Of a stretch of 11,641 nt of DNA, positions 1-6,846 are shown piece by piece. Within the stretch, counting starts at the first letter, position 1. Every line of letters starts with the position of its first letter. The notes below the pieces were generated by a model. It was not told the DNA's origin, searched no databases, and saw only the letters and a program-made list of their open reading frames with translations. This DNA is from Savagea sp. (GTDB lineage: Bacteria; Bacillota; Bacilli; Bacillales_A; Planococcaceae), in NCBI GenBank assembly GCA_030152265.1, contig JASLHQ010000046.1:1-11641 (forward strand). Reading direction: 5' to 3'. Position numbers and translations under genes: made by a program.

Positions 1-448
1 TCAAAAACGGAGCGCAATGAAAAAAGACTTCGCTTCTCTTTATGATGTAACGGCAGCAGGACATCTTCAAGCGGAAGAAACGATAGCGGATGGCGTACGC
101 GAACTTGAAGAAGAGCTCGGTTTGAAGCGAAATATTGAAGAGTTAACATTCGGAGCGGTCATTCGGGATACGATTCAAATTGGTGACTGGATTGATCGAG
201 AGTTTACTCATGTTTATTTTCATAGCGGTCCCTTTGAACGTGAACAATTTACACTACAAACAGAAGAAGTAGAAACATTAGTATGTGTGTCGAAACGACA
301 ATTGATTCAGTTGTTTGAAAGACAAATCGAGTTTGTCGATACGGAAGATATATTTACAGGAGAGCGACAATGTATTGCGTTCCGACAGTTTGTGCCACAT
401 GAGCGCAACTATTATGAGCAATGTGCAAAGCTTTTAAAAACGATTTAA
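1..448 (+). CDS. NUDIX hydrolase, 5'-truncated by the window edge
   Basis: The open frame runs in from the left edge (first full codon at base 2), so the true start is outside the window; the ATG at base 17 is internal. The visible 148 residues begin QKRSAMKKDF, followed by LYDVTAAGH and a Nudix box reading AE-x7-RELEEELGL, with the REUxEExGU core intact. The usual first Gly of the box is Ala here, as can occur in the isopentenyl-diphosphate-isomerase-like NUDIX branch, which this resembles (compare E. coli YfcD-type proteins). Family members bind Mg2+ through the box glutamates and hydrolyse a nucleoside diphosphate linked to another group; the substrate cannot be read from this sequence. 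No membrane segment is visible, so it is probably cytoplasmic. The stop at 446-448 is followed at once by a long inverted repeat. The family call is secure; the specific function is unknown. Confidence 0.85.
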   Translation, partial: QKRSAMKKDFASLYDVTAAGHLQAEETIADGVRELEEELGLKRNIEELTFGAVIRDTIQIGDWIDREFTHVYFHSGPFEREQFTLQTEEVETLVCVSKRQLIQLFERQIEFVDTEDIFTGERQCIAFRQFVPHERNYYEQCAKLLKTI

Positions 449-449
449 A

Positions 450-503
450 CGATGGACGGCTTCAAAAAATTAAGGGAATGACTTAAATTTTGAAGCCACA
501 TCG
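450..503. repeat. Extended inverted repeat after the NUDIX gene
   Basis: Arms CGATG (450-454) and GGCTTC plus A-rich bases (458-474) pair with CTTAA...TTTTGAAGCC (482-497) and CATCG (499-503), with small internal bulges and a 7-base loop. It starts two bases after the NUDIX stop. No T-run follows on the plus strand, so it is not a textbook intrinsic terminator; it could stabilise the NUDIX mRNA end or attenuate read-through. The right arm overlaps the region where the -35 of the serS promoter would lie. Confidence 0.55.
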
Positions 504-511
504 TGTATACT
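483..511 (+). promoter_or_regulatory. Possible sigma-A promoter for the serS T-box transcript
   Basis: A good -10 box TATACT lies at 506-511, about 30 bases before the T-box structure begins. The best -35 at 17-base spacing is TTAAAT (483-488), a poor match. The position is right for the leader transcript, but the -35 is weak, so this is a tentative call. Confidence 0.4.
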
Positions 512-540
512 ATATGTGGAAGTAAAAAAATGAAAACGTT

Positions 541-756
541 GATAGGAAGTAGTAGTGATTTCGACTTTTAAAGAGAGTTAGCGGGTGGTGTGAGCTAATA
601 AAGCGAAATGATGAATCCGTCCTTGAGTTGCTTATTCTCAAATGATAAGCCGGTCGAAAACCGTTATTTTTTTCAAAGTGAGCTCATGATGGGCTAATTT
701 GGGTGGCAACGCGGGTAGTTCTCGTCCCTATATGAGGGGATATGAGGGCTTTTTTT
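541..756 (+). promoter_or_regulatory. Serine T-box riboswitch controlling serS
   Basis: This is a tRNA-sensing leader. Stem I starts near GATAGGAAGTAG (541-552). Its specifier loop lies between the helices GGA/TCC (545-547 with 620-622) and ATTTCG/CGAAAT (558-563 with 604-609). The loop's right side reads GATGAATCCG, placing a serine specifier codon UCC at 616-618. The apical part has GTTAGC/GCTAAT arms around GGGTGGTGTGA. The T-box motif GGGTGGCAACGCGGG is at 701-715, with the UGGC bulge (704-707) complementary to the GCCA end of a tRNA with G73, as in tRNA-Ser. A terminator hairpin CCCTATAT/ATATGAGGG with a run of seven T ends at 756. Uncharged tRNA-Ser should stabilise the antiterminator and switch on serS. 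The specifier fits tRNA-Ser(GGA), not the UGA tRNA at the other end of the window. Confidence 0.93.
726..756 (+). terminator. T-box regulated intrinsic terminator
   Basis: The arms CCCTATAT and ATATGAGGG (one bulged G) close over the loop GAGGGG and are followed directly by C and seven T (750-756). In the T-box scheme this hairpin competes with the antiterminator formed by the T-box sequence at 701-715. The 33 bases to the serS start carry its ribosome binding site. Confidence 0.85.
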
Positions 757-789
757 ATGCAAAAAAATAATTGGAAGAGGAGAATGAAT

Positions 790-2076
790 ATGTTAGATGC
801 AAAACTGTTGCGCAATGATTTTGAAGGCATTAAAGCAAAATTAGAACGCCGTGGAGAAGATATTTCAGAATTAGATCAGTTCCAAGGATTGGACGATGAA
901 CGTCGTGAATTAATTTCAAAAGTAGAAGTGTTGAAAGCACGTCGTAATGAAGTATCACAACTCGTCGGCCAAAAGAAGAAAAATAAAGAAGATGCCGATG
1001 CAGAAATTAAAGAAATGCGTGAAGTAGGCGAAGAGATTAAAGCGCTCGATACAAAACTTCATGAAGTGGAAGAGAAATTAAATTACGTGCTCATGCGCAT
1101 TCCGAACATTCCACATGAATCGGTTCCAGAAGGCGAAACGGAAGACGATAACGTAGAAATTCGCACGTGGGGAGAGCTTCCGCAGTTCGACTTCGAACCA
1201 AAACCACATTGGGATCTCGGGACAAATTTAAATATTTTAGACTTTGAACGCGCAGCGAAAGTGACGGGAAGTCGCTTCGTCTTTTATCGCGGTTTAGGTG
1301 CTCGTTTAGAACGTGCTTTATTAAACTTCATGGTCAATTTACATGTCGATGAGCACGGATATGAGGAATTAATTCCACCGTACCTCGTCAATCGAGAAAG
1401 TTTAACAGGGACGGGACAACTTCCGAAATTTGAAGAAGATGCTTTCCTCATCGAAGACGAAGACTATTTCTTAATCCCGACATCTGAAGTGCCAACGACG
1501 AACTTTTATCGCAATGATATTTTAGATGCAGCGGATTTACCGCAAGCTTTCACATCACATAGCATGAACTTCCGCTCGGAAGCAGGGTCTGCGGGCCGTG
1601 ATACACGAGGCTTAATTCGCCAACACCAATTTAGCAAAGTAGAACTCGTCCGTTTCGTAAAGCCGGAAGATTCATATGCAGAATTAGACAAGTTGACAGG
1701 ACATGCTGAGAAAGTGTTACAGCTTCTCGAATTGCCATATCGTGTCGTCGACATTTGTATGGGAGATCTCGGTTTTACAGCGGCGAAAAAATTCGACTTA
1801 GAAGTGTGGATGCCGACACAAGGGGTATATCGTGAAATTTCTTCATGTTCAAACTTTGAAGATTTCCAAGCGCGTCGTGCGAATATTCGCTTCCGTCGTG
1901 AAAAAGGGGCGAAACCAGAATACGTTCATACGTTAAATGGTAGCGGCCTTGCAGTCGGTCGTACGGTAGCGGCAATTTTAGAAAACTACCAACAAGAAGA
2001 CGGCTCAGTCGTCATTCCAGAAGTACTTCGTCCGTACATGGGTGGCAAAGAAAAAATTGAATGCCCTGTAAAATAA
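790..2076 (+). CDS. serS: Seryl-tRNA synthetase
   Basis: Class II aminoacyl-tRNA synthetase that activates serine with ATP and charges tRNA-Ser (and tRNA-Sec where present) in the cytoplasm, as a homodimer. The protein is 428 residues, close to the ~425 of B. subtilis SerS, and aligns from memory from MLDAKLLRNDF to the C-terminus. Residues ~25-105 are charged and heptad-like, the tRNA-binding coiled-coil arm. Motif 2 (FRSEAGSAGRDTRGLIRQHQF) lies at ~261-281 and motif 3 (GSGLAVGRTVAAILENYQ) at ~384-401. I chose the ATG at 790 because it matches the family N-terminus and follows AGAGGAG at a good distance. The in-frame ATG at 742 is rejected: it lies inside the T-box terminator. Regulation is by the serine T-box leader upstream; transcription probably ends at the hairpin shared with tadA. 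Confidence 0.98.
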   Translation: MLDAKLLRNDFEGIKAKLERRGEDISELDQFQGLDDERRELISKVEVLKARRNEVSQLVGQKKKNKEDADAEIKEMREVGEEIKALDTKLHEVEEKLNYVLMRIPNIPHESVPEGETEDDNVEIRTWGELPQFDFEPKPHWDLGTNLNILDFERAAKVTGSRFVFYRGLGARLERALLNFMVNLHVDEHGYEELIPPYLVNRESLTGTGQLPKFEEDAFLIEDEDYFLIPTSEVPTTNFYRNDILDAADLPQAFTSHSMNFRSEAGSAGRDTRGLIRQHQFSKVELVRFVKPEDSYAELDKLTGHAEKVLQLLELPYRVVDICMGDLGFTAAKKFDLEVWMPTQGVYREISSCSNFEDFQARRANIRFRREKGAKPEYVHTLNGSGLAVGRTVAAILENYQQEDGSVVIPEVLRPYMGGKEKIECPVK

Positions 2077-2077
2077 T

Positions 2078-2116
2078 AAAAAGAGAGACGCTTTTACTCG
2101 AGCGTTTCTCTTTTTT
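2078..2116. terminator. Bidirectional terminator between serS and tadA
   Basis: The arms 2078-2091 (AAAAAGAGAGACGC) and 2102-2115 pair over 14 positions with one G-U, leaving a 10-base loop. A T-run follows on the plus strand (2111-2116) and an A-run precedes it (2078-2082), so it can stop transcription from both sides. The tadA stop codon (2094-2096) lies in the loop and the last tadA codons form the right arm. Confidence 0.85.
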
Positions 2117-2588
2117 GTGCTTTTTTCTTCCGTCGTAACTCTCTAAAAAAATCGGACAAAAGCCGACCACATCGTTCGGCAAATAAGCCTGTTTCAATCG
2201 TAGCTGTATGGTTCAGCCGCTCATCTTCTAATAACTGGTAGAGTGAGCGTACGGTGCCACCTTTTGCATCAGCAGCGGCGTAGACGACACGGGGAATACG
2301 CGATTGCATAATCGCTCCCGAGCACATCATACAAGGCTCTAGCGTGACATAGAGGGTCGTCTCTTCCAAGCGCCAACTGCCAATTGCCCGGCAAGCTTCG
2401 TCAATCGCGAGCATTTCCGCATGCATGCTGGCACGTTGTGTCGTTTCTCTTCTATTGTAGCCACGCCCGATGATTTTTCCGTTATGTACGACGACCGCGC
2501 CGATTGGAACTTCGCCGATTTGCGCTGCTTTTTTTGCTTCTAAAATGGCGCACTGCATAAAATAGATGTCACTTGCCCATTCGTTCAT
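2094..2588 (-). CDS. tadA: tRNA-specific adenosine-34 deaminase
   Basis: Converts A34 to inosine in the anticodon of tRNA-Arg(ACG), allowing one tRNA to read CGU, CGC and CGA. The 164-residue protein has the zinc-dependent cytidine deaminase fold: GEVPIGAVVV at 25-34, HAE with zinc ligand His56 and catalytic Glu58, and PCMMCSGAI with zinc ligands Cys86 and Cys89. The C-terminus (FFRELRRKKK) is the basic tail typical of TadA. The ATG at 2588 follows AAAAGGTGATGAA, a good ribosome binding site. It is convergent with serS and divergent from dgk. In B. subtilis tadA sits directly before scr (ffs) and dnaX, whereas here it is inverted and ~8.9 kb from ffs. The 3' end of the coding sequence doubles as one arm of the shared terminator. 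No clear promoter was found for it. Confidence 0.97.
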   Translation of the reverse strand: MNEWASDIYFMQCAILEAKKAAQIGEVPIGAVVVHNGKIIGRGYNRRETTQRASMHAEMLAIDEACRAIGSWRLEETTLYVTLEPCMMCSGAIMQSRIPRVVYAAADAKGGTVRSLYQLLEDERLNHTATIETGLFAERCGRLLSDFFRELRRKKKAQKRETLE

Positions 2589-2617
2589 TTCATCACCTTT
2601 TCATATTTCACCGTTAA

Positions 2618-2635
2618 GTCTATGTTAAAATAGAC
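2618..2635 (+). promoter_or_regulatory. Possible extended -10 promoter for dgk-dck, with inverted repeat
   Basis: TATGTTAAAAT (2621-2631) fits an extended -10 (TG, one base, TAAAAT). No convincing -35 is present, which extended -10 promoters can tolerate. The arms GTCTAT (2618-2623) and ATAGAC (2630-2635) form a 6-base inverted repeat around the -10, a possible but unproven operator. Confidence 0.4.
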
Positions 2636-2663
2636 AGTACGAAAAAGAAAGAAGGAGTGTCCG

Positions 2664-3293
2664 ATGGTGATTCCATTTATCGCAGTTGAAGGTCCGATCG
2701 GTGTCGGAAAAACATCATTGACAGAAGCGTTAGCCCAAGAGTTTGATTATGTCGCACTACATGAAATTGTCGATGAAAACCCATTTTTAAATAAATTTTA
2801 TGAAAACATTGAAGAGTGGAGTTTCCAGACGGAAATGTTCTTTTTATGCAATCGCTATAAGCAATTAGGGGATATAAAAAAGAATGCGTTGAGCGAAAAT
2901 CGTCCTGTCGTAGCGGATTATCATATTTTCAAAAATTTAATTTTTGCAAAACGTACATTGCAGGAAGAAGAATATGAGAAGTATGAAGAGATTTATCGCA
3001 TTTTAACGCGCGACGTCCCGATGCCGAATATCATTGTGTATTTAACGGCCAGTTTAGAAAAATTACAAGAGCGAATCGAGTTGAGAGGTCGCACATTTGA
3101 ACAGCAAATCGACCCGAACTACTTAGTACAACTGACGGAAGATTACGCACAGTTTATGGAACATTTTGAACGTGTTCATCCCGAAGTTCCCGTTTTACGT
3201 TTTGACGGAGATGCTTTTGATTTCGTGCATAGCGAAACGGACCGTGCACATATCGTTCGAGAAGTGAAAAGAGTGTTGGAGGAAAAGAAATGA
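2664..3293 (+). CDS. dgk: Deoxyguanosine kinase (deoxynucleoside kinase family)
   Basis: Phosphorylates purine deoxynucleosides, chiefly deoxyguanosine, to the 5'-monophosphate for dNTP salvage in the cytoplasm. The 209 residues match B. subtilis Dgk (YaaF, ~207) through most of the length. The P-loop is GPIGVGKTS at 10-18, then HEIVDENPFLNKFY, EEWSFQTEMFFLCNRYKQL, and VADYHIFKN where the pyrimidine-type kinases have the DRS motif. The arginine-rich lid segment is RIELRGRTFEQ. AAGGAG lies eight bases before the ATG at 2664. The gene overlaps dck by four bases (ATGA), so the pair is probably one operon with coupled translation. The dgk rather than dck assignment rests on the ADYH motif and on its partner below being the clear dck; substrate preference is inferred from that similarity. 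Confidence 0.93.
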   Translation: MVIPFIAVEGPIGVGKTSLTEALAQEFDYVALHEIVDENPFLNKFYENIEEWSFQTEMFFLCNRYKQLGDIKKNALSENRPVVADYHIFKNLIFAKRTLQEEEYEKYEEIYRILTRDVPMPNIIVYLTASLEKLQERIELRGRTFEQQIDPNYLVQLTEDYAQFMEHFERVHPEVPVLRFDGDAFDFVHSETDRAHIVREVKRVLEEKK

Positions 3294-3955
3294 TAAATTT
3301 GAGAGAGAAATATAATATTCCACGCAATGCGATCATTACAGTAGCGGGAACAGTAGGGATTGGAAAATCAACGATGACGAATGCGGTAGCGGATGCGCTC
3401 AATTTTCGGACATCTTTAGAAAAAGTGGATACGAATCCGTATTTAGAGAAGTTTTATGCTGATTTTAAAGCGTGGAGTTTTCATTTACAAATTTATTTTT
3501 TAGCGGAACGTTTTAAAGAGCAGAAGCGCATGTTTGAGTACGGTGGGGGCTTCGTTCAAGACCGTTCGATTTATGAAGATACGGATATTTTTGCGAAAAT
3601 GCATTACGAAAAAGGAACGATGGATCCCGTCGATTACAAAACGTATACAGAGCTTTTTGATGCGATGGTGAAAACACCTTACTTCCCGCATCCTGACGTG
3701 CTCATTTATTTAGACGGTCCGTTTGAAACGATTGTCGAACGTATTCAAGAACGAGGCCGTCCGATGGAACAGGAGACGCCATTGTCTTATTGGGAAGAGA
3801 TGTACAAACGTTATACTGCTTGGATCGATCATTTTAGTGCTTGTCCTGTCATGCGAATTGATATTACAGAGTATGATTTAAAAGCAAGACCAGAAGAAGT
3901 GGAAATTATTGTTGAACGGATTGGGAATTTTATTCAGCACATACCGTGTAAATAA
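3290..3955 (+). CDS. dck: Deoxyadenosine/deoxycytidine kinase
   Basis: Phosphorylates deoxyadenosine and deoxycytidine in the same salvage pathway as its upstream neighbour. The 221 residues align well with B. subtilis Dck (YaaG, ~217). The P-loop AGTVGIGKST is at 19-28, followed by SLEKVDTNPYLEKFY, WSFHLQIYFLAERFKEQK, the substrate-binding QDRSIYEDTDIFAK, and a lid RIQERGRPMEQET. The start at 3290 overlaps the dgk stop as ATGA and has GGAGG in the end of dgk. The two kinases share the same fold and residue pattern and probably arose by an old tandem duplication. The gene is followed by a strong hairpin terminator and then by the convergent hemAT. Confidence 0.95.
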   Translation: MINLREKYNIPRNAIITVAGTVGIGKSTMTNAVADALNFRTSLEKVDTNPYLEKFYADFKAWSFHLQIYFLAERFKEQKRMFEYGGGFVQDRSIYEDTDIFAKMHYEKGTMDPVDYKTYTELFDAMVKTPYFPHPDVLIYLDGPFETIVERIQERGRPMEQETPLSYWEEMYKRYTAWIDHFSACPVMRIDITEYDLKARPEEVEIIVERIGNFIQHIPCK

Positions 3956-3958
3956 CAG

Positions 3959-3997
3959 AAACGAGCGGGCTAGTTTGAGTACTAACCCGCTCGTTTT
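3959..3997. terminator. Terminator between dck and hemAT
   Basis: The arms AAACGAGCGGG-c-TAGT (3959-3974) and ACTA-a-CCCGCTCGTTT (3981-3996) pair over 16 positions with one mismatch and a 6-base loop. On the plus strand it ends in TTTT then ATT. On the minus strand the T-run is only three bases, so it serves dck well and hemAT less clearly. Confidence 0.85.
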
Positions 3998-3998
3998 A

Positions 3999-5303
3999 TT
4001 AAAAGTTTTGAATACCTTTTAGGAGAGTATTTGAAGTGTTTTCTAAATCTTGTACTGTTAACTGTAAATCGTTTAAAACATTTACAATAGAGAGTACTTC
4101 ATTCGTTGTTGTTTCACTTTGATTGAGTAAACTGTTTGTTGATTCAACGATACCATCGAAGTTGCTAGAAATTTTAGCGGCATTGTTTGTAGAGTCATTC
4201 ATTAATTGTGTAAGGCGCGCAACGAAATCCGTCATTTCTTCAATTCTCGAATCGGTTTGTTCAATGAGGCTCGTTACATTACTAATCGCATTTTTAGTTT
4301 CTTCTGCTAAGTTTCTCACTTCAGTAGCAACAACAGCGAACCCAGCTCCATGTTCACCTGCTCGCGCGGCTTCAATTGCAGCGTTTAATGCTAGTAAATT
4401 CGTTTGATCTGCAATGGTTGTGACTAATTTCACGATATCTCGAATTTGTTCAGAGGATTCGGATAGTTGATTCATTTTTTGGATGAGCTGATCGATAGAA
4501 GATACAGTATTTGTAATGTCTTCTTGTTGAGTTAGCAAAAGCTTATTTCCTTCTTTAGATTGAGTTTCTGTATGTAAGACGATTTGATGACTATCTACTG
4601 TACATTCTTTAATAGTATGTGCTTGTGTTGCCAACTGATCGATTGAATCTCTCGTTATTTTACTAATAGATGAAAGCTCTTCTGAAGTATCGATAATCGA
4701 TTGACGAATGTTTTGTTTCAATTCATTTTCGCGTTGACGAATTTCATCTAATTCCATTTCATAAGCTTCGATTACAAGTTGTTGTTCTAAGTTAATAAGT
4801 TTATTAAATGCAATAAGAATTGTTTCTTTATCTTCAATGGATAAAGGTAACTCGAAAATATAAGTTGTAAAAGCATTTGTGAATCGAGCGAATGATCCGA
4901 TATACCATTTAGGGTCTAATTGAATCATGACGTGTTTAATTGCAATTTGTCTACGCTGTTCTAAATAGCTTTCGTCTATCTTTCCGTCAAACAATGCTGC
5001 AAAATGTTGACGGAGCGTATGCATGAGACGGTCTGTCGTACTATGCGTGTTAATGATATTTTGTAAATGAGGGATTTTTGCTAAACCTTCATAAAAAGCT
5101 TCTGCTGTACGCGTTAAAAGTTGTTCACTATATGGTTGTAGTAATTGTAAAGATGCTAAATCATGTTCCGTTAAATCAATTAACTTTAATTGTTCTTCTA
5201 CTTCAGGATATTGGGATAAATTAATCCAAACATTATTAGTTTGACGGGATACTGTCGGATAGGTATGTGCGGACCTTTTTTCTTTGGAAAATAAACGTTT
5301 CAA
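3999..5303 (-). CDS. hemAT: Globin-coupled oxygen sensor / soluble methyl-accepting chemotaxis protein (HemAT)
   Basis: Soluble haem sensor of aerotaxis that signals to the CheA kinase. At 434 residues it matches B. subtilis HemAT (~432). The sensor globin spans ~25-180, with Tyr71 in AEAFYEGL at the distal position (HemAT Tyr70) and His124 in IAIKHVMIQLDPKWYIGSF as the predicted proximal haem ligand (HemAT His123). A linker helix follows, then a coiled-coil signalling domain whose tip is the canonical IADQTNLLALNAAIEAARAG (297-316) and GAGFAVVATEVRNLAEET. No transmembrane segment is present. The start is TTG at 5303, seven to eight bases after AAAAAAGGAG; no ATG fits. No chemotaxis gene is nearby. 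Sampled G+C is clearly lower than in the threonine genes (17/60 at 4021-4080 and 14/60 at 4801-4860, against 29/60 at 8581-8640). Confidence 0.95.
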   Translation of the reverse strand: MKRLFSKEKRSAHTYPTVSRQTNNVWINLSQYPEVEEQLKLIDLTEHDLASLQLLQPYSEQLLTRTAEAFYEGLAKIPHLQNIINTHSTTDRLMHTLRQHFAALFDGKIDESYLEQRRQIAIKHVMIQLDPKWYIGSFARFTNAFTTYIFELPLSIEDKETILIAFNKLINLEQQLVIEAYEMELDEIRQRENELKQNIRQSIIDTSEELSSISKITRDSIDQLATQAHTIKECTVDSHQIVLHTETQSKEGNKLLLTQQEDITNTVSSIDQLIQKMNQLSESSEQIRDIVKLVTTIADQTNLLALNAAIEAARAGEHGAGFAVVATEVRNLAEETKNAISNVTSLIEQTDSRIEEMTDFVARLTQLMNDSTNNAAKISSNFDGIVESTNSLLNQSETTTNEVLSIVNVLNDLQLTVQDLENTSNTLLKGIQNF

Positions 5304-5334
5304 AATAAAACACTCCTTTTTTAATACAATGAAC

Positions 5335-5363
5335 TTATAACTAGTTGTACAATTCGATTACAA
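5335..5363 (-). promoter_or_regulatory. Sigma-A promoter of hemAT
   Basis: On the minus strand, TTGTAA (5363-5358) and TTATAA (5340-5335) are separated by 17 bases, placing the transcription start about 25 bases before the TTG codon. I see no sigma-D (TAAA-N15-GCCGATAA) motif, although many chemotaxis genes use one. Confidence 0.65.
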
Positions 5364-5385
5364 ACTAAAGTCTTGAATCTAATTA

Positions 5386-5423
5386 TACATGAAAACCAGC
5401 TCTTTTGAGCTGGTTTTCATGTA
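5386..5423. terminator. 17-bp perfect hairpin, probable thrD terminator
   Basis: The arms 5386-5402 and 5407-5423 are perfectly complementary (core CCAGCTC/GAGCTGG flanked by AAAA/TTTT) around a TTTT loop. It lies eight bases after the thrD stop and just upstream of the hemAT promoter. The T-run is part of the extended stem, as is common for intrinsic terminators, so it could act in both directions. Confidence 0.8.
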
Positions 5424-5430
5424 ATTTATG

Positions 5431-6792
5431 TTAAATACTTGTTTGGAAAAATTCTTCGTATAAAGATCTTAAAACCTTCGTTTCATCTGCAGTTAAAATA
5501 CCGAATACTAAACTTACTTCGGAAGACCCTTGGTTAATCATTTGGATGCTTGCGCCAGAACGACTAATGGCACCAGCTGCGCGTGAAGCGAGTCCGAGTG
5601 TATGACGCATTCCTTCACCTACGAGCACGACCATCGATAAATCTTTTTCGAGGTGTACGTGGTCAGGTTGCAGTTCTTCTTGAACACGTTCGATGACGCG
5701 TTTTTCGTTTTCTGGTGTTAAATATTCAGTCCGTAAAATGACAGACATATTATCAATACCAGAAGGAGTATGTTCAAATGAAATGCCTTCATCTTCTAAA
5801 ATTTCAAGCAATTTACGCCCGAATCCGAGCTCTTGGTTCATTAAGTATTTATCGACGTAAAGTGTTGCGAAGCCATCGTCTGCAGCGATACCGACAACTG
5901 GTCGGTTTGAAGGTTTCTCGCGTTCGCTTACAATCATCGTACCCGGTGCTTCCGGATTGTTCGTATTTTTAATGCAAACAGGAACTGATTTACGGAAAGC
6001 AGGCATGAGTGCTTCGTCATGAAAGACCGAGAAGCCGGCATAAGCGAGTTCTCGCATTTCACGATACGTCATTTCTTTAATTGCTTCTGGATTGTCCACG
6101 ACCATCGGGTTTGCGGCGAATACAGAGTCAACGTCCGTGAAGTTCTCGTACAATGTAGCGTCTGTCGCTGCTGCGAGCAATGAACCTGTAATATCCGAAC
6201 CTCCACGGTTAAATGTACGTAATGTTCCATTTTTCGTAAAGCCGAAAAATCCTGGGAAGACGACGATTCCTTTCTCGTCTTTTAACTTTGCGAGCTGTTC
6301 GTCACCTTCTGGGAGTGCTTGAACACGTGCGGGACGTTCGTTGACGAGCAAGCCGCCTTCTTTCGGTGAAACGTAACGTGCTTCTACACCGAGGGATTGG
6401 AAGTAAGCAGCGATTAATTTCGCGTTATTATCTTCCCCTGCTGCTTTCATTGAGTCCATGAACAACACTTCGTCTTCTTTAGAAGCTTGAACACGCTTTT
6501 CGATATCTTTGCGAATCGTATCGATAATTTTGGAATCAACATTTAATTCTTGGGCAATTTCTTCATAACGTGCGACGACATTTGCGCAAGCTTCTGTCGT
6601 ATCTTCATTATTTAATGCGCGCTCGGCAAGTTCGATTAAAAGGTCTGTCACTTTCGTGTCATCGCTTGAACGTTTACCTGGAGCAGAGACGACGACGATT
6701 TTTCGTTCTTCATCCGAAAGAACAATGTCGACGACTTTTTTAATTTGTGTTGCTGATGCTACGGATGTTCCACCAAATTTACATACTTTCAT
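5431..6792 (-). CDS. thrD: Aspartokinase III (threonine branch)
   Basis: Phosphorylates aspartate to aspartyl-4-phosphate, the first step to threonine, methionine and lysine. The protein is 453 residues, as B. subtilis ThrD/YclM (~454), and is the single-chain type rather than the overlapping alpha/beta LysC type. The kinase domain starts VCKFGGTSVA (3-12) and includes FNRGGSDITGSLLAA (~193-207), FTDVDSVFAANP and FSVFHDEA. Two ACT domains follow (~300-375 and ~385-453), the second with GLASRAAGAISRSGASIQMI and SSEVSLVFGI. These bind feedback inhibitors, in B. subtilis lysine plus threonine. The ATG at 6792 follows AAGGA twelve bases upstream, a somewhat long gap. It is divergent from hom-thrC-thrB, which supply the later steps, supporting the symbol thrD. 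Which amino acid inhibits this enzyme cannot be read from the sequence. Confidence 0.93.
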   Translation of the reverse strand: MKVCKFGGTSVASATQIKKVVDIVLSDEERKIVVVSAPGKRSSDDTKVTDLLIELAERALNNEDTTEACANVVARYEEIAQELNVDSKIIDTIRKDIEKRVQASKEDEVLFMDSMKAAGEDNNAKLIAAYFQSLGVEARYVSPKEGGLLVNERPARVQALPEGDEQLAKLKDEKGIVVFPGFFGFTKNGTLRTFNRGGSDITGSLLAAATDATLYENFTDVDSVFAANPMVVDNPEAIKEMTYREMRELAYAGFSVFHDEALMPAFRKSVPVCIKNTNNPEAPGTMIVSEREKPSNRPVVGIAADDGFATLYVDKYLMNQELGFGRKLLEILEDEGISFEHTPSGIDNMSVILRTEYLTPENEKRVIERVQEELQPDHVHLEKDLSMVVLVGEGMRHTLGLASRAAGAISRSGASIQMINQGSSEVSLVFGILTADETKVLRSLYEEFFQTSI

Positions 6793-6846
6793 TGTTATCA
6801 GATCCTTACATTCGTTTTAATAGTCAAAAAATTCATGCTATACTTT

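Noticed and set aside
17..448. NUDIX gene starting at the ATG at 17
   Set aside because: The frame is open to the left edge and the upstream residues QKRSA fit the family, so the gene is cut by the window.
742..789. In-frame 16-residue N-terminal extension of SerS from the ATG at 742
   Set aside because: It lies inside the T-box terminator hairpin, lacks a ribosome binding site and does not match the SerS family N-terminus; the ATG at 790 does.
4123..4407. 94-codon plus-strand open frame inside hemAT
   Set aside because: Antisense to the conserved signalling tip of HemAT; no ribosome binding site or recognisable protein.
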